A program made the position numbers and the translations under genes. The notes under the pieces were generated by a model. The model did not search any database, was not told the DNA's origin, and was given only the letters and a program-made list of their open reading frames with translations. From Campylobacteraceae bacterium (GTDB taxonomy: Bacteria > Campylobacterota > Campylobacteria > Campylobacterales > Sulfurovaceae), in NCBI GenBank assembly GCA_027065385.1, contig JAMOOP010000067.1, forward strand, positions 1 through 64,000: a stretch of 64,000 nt of DNA. Direction: 5' to 3'. Below, piece after piece: positions 42,001 to 51,000 of this stretch. Numbering within the stretch: position 1 is the stretch's first letter; each line of letters begins with the position of its first letter.

Positions 42001-45000
42001 TCCTGTTCCTGATAGATTTATGGCTTTAATAGGTGAACTACCTATGCTTTTTATCTCTATCTTGCCAATAGTTGTACCAATAACTACATTTTCAGATATA
42101 GTTAAATTGGTATCTGTAAGTATAGGCTCATCATCTATAATGTTACCAACTGTAATATGCAATGAAGCAGGTAGTGACTGCCCTAAACCATTTCTAGCAT
42201 AAATCTTTAAATTATACTCTTGTTGAGTCTCAAAATCCAATGCCTTTTTGACTTTTATAACTCCATTTTTATCAATCTCAAAATCATCACTCCCCACACC
42301 CTCTATCCATACCTGTTCTACTACTCGTTTTTTACTAACGATTTTGACACTACCAACCAAATCTCCAACAGCCACACTCTCCTCAACACGAAAAGTTTTC
42401 TCCTCAATCTGTGGCACACTGTCAAGACTCTTAACAACAGATATATTCAAATAGACCATATTGCTTTTATTACCACTTTCATCTATAGCAACCAAAGAGA
42501 GGTGATATTTTGCTGTTTGGGTACTATTAAATTGTGCATTGGATGCTACTCTAAGCTCTCCATTGCTTCCAAGTACAAAATTACTATTTCCATCTCCTGT
42601 GAGTTCAAATCCATTAAGAGTATGACCACCAAGAGAGACTATATGAACTATACCAACTAAAGAGTTAGCTTCACTATCATCATAAACTGTACCACTAAAC
42701 CCTTTTATCTTGATACTATCATCCATATCATAGATACGGATATGCACAAGCGAACTACGGCTCTCTCCTGCACTATTGGTAGCATAGGCTCTCAAATCAT
42801 AGGCTGTTCTTTTTTCAAAATCTATATCTGCCCCTGCTTTGACTTTGATTGTTCCATCATTTTCTATAACAAAATTCTCACTACCACTCCCCTCTAGTCT
42901 CATAGATATAATTGGTGTGGCAGTGGAGATAATCGGTATAGCATTTAGTGAAGTCCCCTCTAGTGCATTCTCATCTACATAGGTGTTGAGTTGACCAAGT
43001 AGTGGGCGATTGCTTTTTACATATATAGAGACCCTTTGAGGTTGGCTTGTTCCATGCTCATTGGTGGCAGTGACTACCATATTGAGAGTGCTAAATTGAT
43101 AATCAACTAGATGTTGGGTAGCTGATATAGTTATAATACCTGAACTATCAATCTCAAAATTATCACTACCTACTCCTGTAAGTTGATAGCTCTTTATAGC
43201 ACTCAAGCCTTGATTGGTTACACCCACTTGCACAACAGCATGACCTACACTCGCTTCAAAATCAACCTCTGCTGATGTTGCACTAAGCACAGGAACATCA
43301 AGCTTATTATCCACTACTACATGAATAGATGCTGGTCTGCTTGTACCATTTGCATTGGTAGCAACTACAGAGAATATATAATCTCTCTTGGTCTCATAAT
43401 CCAAAGTAGCATTAGTAGCCAAACTCAATTTACCATCTGTAGTAATATCAAAAATATCATGATACTCTCCAACTACAGTAACACTATCAACAGCTATAGG
43501 AGAAGCTATATCTAGTTGAGTAATCAAACTTCCACCTACCACATCCTCTGCTATGTGAACCTCTTTTGGTGTAATAGACGGTACATCTAACACATCATCT
43601 ATAAATATTGTTATCCGTTGAGGTCTGCTATTGCCACTATCTGATAGTGCTGTAACCTCTATATGTTTGACTCTATACTTCTCAAAATCCAAATCAGCCC
43701 CAGAGGCTACAAATATCTTGCCACTCTCATCAATAGTGAACTCATCTTTGTTAGTACCACCTATAGTATAGCCCGTAATTGCCCCTTTGTTTGAAGCAAA
43801 AACCACTTGCCCCACATACGCACCCACAGTTGCATCTTCGGCTATATGTCCATCTTTGAACTCTGTAAATATCGGACTATCAACAATATCAGAGACAATC
43901 ACCCTAAACTTGACAGGGCGACTCTCTCCACTACTATTTGAAGCTTTGAGCAAAATATCATACTGATTTTGAACCTCATAGTCCAAACTCTCTCCTGCTT
44001 TGAGAGAGACCACACCACTGTTGTCTATCTCAAATATACTATCTTGGGAGACAATCTCATAAGAGCTAATCGCACTACTACCCTCACTAAGTACTTTGAC
44101 CTTACCAAGCTCATAAGCCCCTACGGTATCTTCTGATACCTGAACCCAAGTAGCTCCAAGAATCGGTTTTGGATTGGATGTTGTGCTAGGTTTGGCATAG
44201 ATAAACGACTCTGCATCAGCACTCAAATCCTCTCCTCTATAGGCTTTTTGGATAATAGGTAGTAGTTGGGAAGTGTAATCTTTGACCAACCAATTTCGGT
44301 TGGCACTTGCTAACCAATAGAGTATATCATCTCTACCAAGAGGGTTAGCAGATTTGGGATAGAGTTTCTCTATTAGAACGCTTTTGGCAATCCCATTTAA
44401 TCTATCATCAACTCCATAACGGTCATAGTTCGCTCCCAATAAATCTTTTGAGACCTCAAAAGAGAGTTCGGTCAAGATATTGACCTTGTACTCATCTCTA
44501 AGTAACTCCTCTTTGCTCACAATAGCGTGAATCGTTCCTTTTAGAGGTGTATAGTCACTATCCATCTCAAAATCACTATTGGCATCAATATCAACACCAC
44601 CCATTACCTCCATAATAAAATCACCATCATACCCTGCAATCTTCTGCATAAAAGTTATCTCATCAGCTGTTTGAGCTACTCGCCCCTCTAGCACCACAGG
44701 CAGATAGATAATCCCTGAACTATCTATATCTGTACCTATAGTTGTCTCACCCTCATAGAGATACTCTATCTCTTTTTTACCAAAATCAGAAGCTTTATAG
44801 ATACGATATTTTGCCCCTGCAATAGCTCCACCTAATTGAGCTTGATTTAAAAATGTGAGAACCCTATACTCACAAGGGATACAGCCACAACTTTTAGCAT
44901 TCTCTACACACATCTCTTTTTCGATATTGCGAATCTCATTAATAGTAGTCACACTAGAACCCAAAGAGTTAGGATGATAACTAGACCAACTAGCCCCACC

Positions 45001-48000
45001 ACCACTTACAAACTGATACTCACCACCATATCCACCACTACCCCCTGCTGTTGGCAAAGAGGTTTGAGTAGGCACAGTCTCAACAGTAGCAGGTTTAGTT
45101 GGGTCAGCACGAGAGATAAAAATATCAGCAATATGCCCCAAATTATAATCCTCTTTTGTTTTTATCTCTTTTTTATAGACTCTTGTTCCTGTTGGGGTAT
45201 TGATGGTTACGGTGACTATATCAGGTAGATTACTACTATCTATAGATGCTAGATTGGTTGGGTTTACCTCTATGGCGTAGTGTCCTTGATAGACCTCATC
45301 TAGGGTTAACTCTCCTGAACCGATATTATAAGAGGTACAGCTTTTGCTCTGCTCTTGCATTAGTGGATTGGTTGTTAGAAGTGAAGCTTTTTGGTTTTGC
45401 CATATTGTGGTGATGGTAAAAAGTCCGTTTGGTGGGATTGCACTATTTTGGCACTCTTTTTTATCTATGACATTAACTGTTCTAGTTACATTTGCCTCAT
45501 TACCATCACTATCTTTTACAGAATATTTAACAATGTATGAACCTATTTTTGAAGTATTTAATTCACTGCTATCTATTACAATTTCATTTGTAAGATTTCC
45601 ATCTTCTATATCTAATGCAGTTGCATTTAATTCTTGATATTTACTATTTTTCAATATGGATATATTATTGTCACCAATAAGTGTGATTGTAGGTATTGTT
45701 CCTATACCACTATTGAAATCTATCTTTGTACTATATCCTTTTACTATAGTATCAAAATGAATTATATTATCAGAGTTCAAATTTGATACATAACTATAAG
45801 CTTTTTGTATAGCTTTTGGATTATTTGTATTACTATTTTTTAATTGAGTATGTAAATCTTCAATTATCGTTTCTTCCTCTATTCCTGTATATCTACTAAA
45901 TTCCTCCAAAATAGCATCATACCATGCAATAACTATCGAATTATTATTTTCATCTTTATCGATAAGTTTTCCATCTTTGAAATATCTATTATCTATTGGT
46001 ATCTTATAAATATCTTTTTTTTCTTCTTTTTCCAATGTATAAATAGTTGTATTTAAGTTTATATTTTTTTGGGTATCTCGATAATAGATTACAATATGTA
46101 TATCTCTTTTTCTCTCTGATAATAGTCCTTTTTGTTCCTCATTCAGTTGAAAACATAGATGATATATTCCACTTTTTTTATCAAATTCAAACCATCTTGA
46201 ACCCTCTTTATATTGTTGATTTTCTGTTAAGCCCAAATATGGTATATATTCAGCAGAATCATATATTTTAGTTTTATACCCTTGTGAAACAGGAGATATT
46301 ACAAAAAGTTTATGAGACTCTTTAAAAACTATATCTTGTTTAATCTTACTAGATTCAGGTTGTTTTATATCTATTTCTGATTCAACTTCAAAAATACCTG
46401 CTGATAGATGTGTAATTCCTGTATTATTTTTATAATTCTTCCAATATTGATTTCCATAATCTTGTTTAAATAGTTCACTTAAATTATCCATATAACTAAT
46501 ATAATAATAGCTATCTTCATTTTTATGTTCCCAAAATTCATAAGGGTCAGAAACTATACCTAAATCATCATCAATTCCTAAAGAGGCATCATATTCTTTT
46601 CTTATTGCTTGATTTTTATTTTTATCATATTCTAAATATCTTGAAAAAGTATTATTTGTTTTAAGCGTAGATTCATAAGAGTTTTTTACATGTGTAATAG
46701 GTGATGTAAAAATAGATTTTGTTTTCATTTCATTATCATACTTATACACATGAAATTTAAAATTTGCAAAATCTTCAAATGTTGTACCTAATAAATTAGT
46801 ATGTTTATAAGAAGCATAAATTTCTTTTGTTATATTTTCACCTATCTTGCCATAATTACCTATTTGCATCTCATAACTATAAGTCACACCACTGATTGCT
46901 AGAGTTGCATCACGATTATTGACATTATATGGTATAAATTTACCTTTTGGTGCATTTCCATATAAAAAATAACTCTCATAACTATATCTATTATCAGAAT
47001 AATTGTCATAAATATTTAAACCATCAGGATAAAGTAAGAAAGAGTATTTTAAATAATCGGCTGAAAATGGGAAATTAATTTCATTATATTTTTCAATTGT
47101 AAAAGGAACAACTCTAGGTGCTGTTATAAAATCATAAGCAAATTTACCACCTGTATTTGCTATTTTGGAGAGGTCAATAATGACTCTTGCCAAACCATTA
47201 GCAGGTATTGCATAAGAGGCAATTCTCGCAGAAAACTCTGATAATATATTTGATAAATCATCTGCTGATTCTTTTACTACTTCCAAAATCATATTTTTTG
47301 TATAAGCCATAATCATTTTATTATCAATCTTTTGTACTTGAGTATAAAGTTTATCTATAGAGCTAGAAAGAGATACCATATCTTTAATTTCACTCATATC
47401 TTTTTTGATAATTGAGTAAATTTTCGCACTAGAATTTAAAAATATAATTTTAGATGCATATTTGGCAATTTGTCTATTTTCTTGACTTATTCCATCATGT
47501 TTTAACATAATTCTTGCAAAAATTCTAGCCAATTGAGCTGTTGATTTTTTATGATATTTATCACTATTTCCTACCTCTGCATTAGCGATTATAGAAATTG
47601 CAGATAAAGAGTTTAAATCTTTAGGATAATAAAAATATCCATCTGAAACAATTTTACCTAACAACTGTTTTAACATTATTTCCGTAGCTATTGTTTTAGC
47701 ATACTCTTTACCTTTTCCTTGATTAATTAAATCAGAAAAATCACTTAATGATAGTTTATCTATCTTATAGACCCTAGCAAAAAATGCAGGAAGTGCTTTA
47801 TTTTCTCCTTGTATAATTTTAGAAGGAGCAACTGTAATTGTGTTTAAAAAATCATCTATATCATCAGAGTGTGATAACAACTTTTTTGATATATCTTTTA
47901 CTTTTTTATTGTCAGCTAATGTAGCAAAGATATTAATAACTTCTAATTTATCTCTAGCAATATTATTCCACTCTTTAATACTTTCTTTGGCTTTCTTTAC

Positions 48001-51000
48001 ATTTTCAATTATTTTATCTATTTTTTTACTAAGTTTACCAAAAAGTTTTTTTCCTTTACCACTACTCATAGTATCTAAAACTATACTAAATAATGTTCCT
48101 CCATTCATTAATGCAGGTTTAGAAAACCTATCAAATTCAGTATATAAAACATACTCTTTTTTAGCAGTATCTGTATAATCCAAATCAGCATAAGAAAATT
48201 CTGTTCTACTTTTCATTCCATCTTTAAAAGGATTAATTGCATTTTTTATATCAAAAAAAGCCTCTTGTCTTTGTAACATTTTTGTTTTTTTCAAAAGAAC
48301 TTCTATAGATGCAGTATTAAAATCTTCTCTACTTAGAAGCCCATAGTTAAGACTTCTACTTGTATCTATAATTATTTTAGAATCATCAGAACTAATCTCA
48401 AATCCACCTTTTTTTACTGGTTCTGTTGAGTCTATATCTTTTGGAGTTACTACAATGTTTACTATATCAGTGGCTTTATTTCCCATATTATCAGTTATTT
48501 CTAAAGTAATAATATGTTTACCTATTGAAAAATTATCTTTGGTAAAAGTAGCATTATTACTTAAAACAGTATCCCCCTCTTTCCATATATAAGAGACAAT
48601 GAACAGAGCATTTTTAGCTATGCTATTTGAAGCATCTAATCTAATGGTTTCCCCCTCTTTAACAGTTTGGTCTTCTCCTGCATTAGCTATAAATTTTGTA
48701 ATTTTTTCTAACTCAACATCTTGATTCTGTTCAAATCTATTATCTAAAATAATACCTGTAATATTTTTTTCAAAATAATTTTCTGCTTTAATATTTAATG
48801 TGTATTCTTTTATCTCTTCTGATTTCTTATTGAGTAATGGTATATTAATGATTTGATAATTTCCATAAATATCTGTAGTTGTTGAAGCTAGTATTTTATC
48901 TGTATTGGTTTCAAATATTTTAAGAGTAACATTTGGTATAGCTTCTTTAGATAAAGTATCATTAATTTGTCCTATTAAGCCACCTACTTTAGTTGAAGTT
49001 AACGGAATTAAGTTAACATCTATATTTTTTTTATCAGCTCTAAATAAAACTGTCTTTTCCTGATAACCATTAGACTTTATGTGGAGTTTATAAGAGCTAT
49101 TTTTATTTGTAAAATATAACCGAATTGTACCATCATCTGCAATTGGTGTATATGGATATTTACTTACTTCTTCTTTACTACCTATTTTTTCCAAAGTAAC
49201 CTCTGTATGGTGGTCTAAATGGTCATTTGTATCTTTATCTTTAATTGTTACTAAGACTTCATATACAGGAAATGAAGTATTTTCTATTTTAGCGTTTACT
49301 TCATAATCTGTTTTTTTGTTTTTTAATTTGCAAGTTCCTGATATTTTATAACTTTTATAATTTTGATTATGAAAAAAACTGTATTCAGTAGAACTAGTTT
49401 TTTCATCTTTTGACTCCCATGTTTTTCCATCAATTGTGTGTTCTATTTTAAAATGGCTTGATTGCAATTTGAAACTACTGGATACCATAAAATCCAATTT
49501 AATATTTGATAAAAATGGATTTGGTAAAGTATGATTAATATAAATAAGATTCCCATCAATAATATCTTGTGCTAATTTCAAAGCATTACCTGCATTTAAT
49601 ATAGGAATTGGATGTTTTAATTTAACTAAAGTTTTTTTCCCATATATTACAACATATCTCTCTTTTACATACTCTGTTGCACTATTAATTAATATTGATT
49701 TAACTTCTTTAGCTGTAAAATTTGGATTTAATGAAAATATTAAAGAGGCAACTCCTGTAACCACTGGTGCTGATGCTGAAGTTCCATCAAATCCTTTTCT
49801 ATCTCCTAAACCATATTCTCGAAAATTAGTTGAGTAATAAGTATTTTCACCTTTTGTACTTTTGAACTCTGTAGGAGCAACAATATCTACAGTTTCACCA
49901 TAATCACTATAATCGGTAAGTTTTTTTAAAGTAAATTTTTCATTAAGTGTTATTGCTCCTACAATTATTACATTATCTAATTTATTAAGATTTTTATTTT
50001 CATCTAAATGTAAAGAACCATTTTGAGTTTTAGCATCTCTTCCATCATTACCAGTTGCCCAAATATGAAGAATATTATTATATACTTCTGCTGTCTTTCT
50101 ATATGTTCTAGTTTGTTCAAATCCTACTTCTTCACTCCCTAAAGTATCTCCATTCCAAATATAATGATTATCCATACATCCCCACGAATTATTTACTAAT
50201 TTTATAGATGAATCACTTTCTAATAGTTGTGTATATTTAATTGGTGTATCTATAGAACAATCACTAGTTCTTGAATTATCAAATTTGATACTTTCTGGCT
50301 CAAATTGGGAAATAACATTAACTATTAATTTAGAATTCCAATTTATACCTAATACTCCATCTTTTTTCTTTGGATTTCCAACTAATGTACCACAAACCCC
50401 TGTACCATGTGTTGATTTTTTTTCAGAAAAAAGGTTTTTTTTGAATTTATTTTCCAAATCTTGATGTTGATAAAAACCCTCATCAATTACACCAATAGTT
50501 ATATCTTTATTCCCCGTGGTATATTCCCAAGCTTTTTTTATATCTATCGATTCTAAATGCCAATTATCTCCACCATCATTAAATTTAGAAGTATAATTAG
50601 GTGGTATGGTATATGAAAAAATCTTTTTTATTTTGTTTCCAGCATAAGCTCTTTTATCTACAGAAGCAATACCTTTTATAAATTTTAATAATTCAATAGA
50701 TTTTTTATCATCTGTTTCAATTAATAAGCCATTAATAGTATTCCACCCTTTAATACTAAAACTTGAATATTTTGAAACTATATTTCTTATCTCATTTTCA
50801 GACAAAGAACGAGAATATACCCAATATTGATTTTTAATTACTCCTTGTAAAGTTTCAATATCTTTGCTTCCATCATTCCCTTCAATCTGTTTTTCATCAA
50901 ATGTAAAAATTTCATATATAGTAAATTTTTCTACTCTTTTTTTATTCTTTTCATTTATAACTTGAAGAGTATATTTTCCTTTAATAGTTGGAGTTAAATT

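Noticed and set aside
35846-48178. Plus-strand ORFs (e.g. 35846-36064, 36698-37018, 41963-42202, 42220-42660, 44974-45228, 47840-48178) inside the giant gene
   Set aside because: They are antisense to strongly patterned repeat coding sequence, have low-complexity Ser/Ile/Phe-rich translations and no recognisable domains or RBS.
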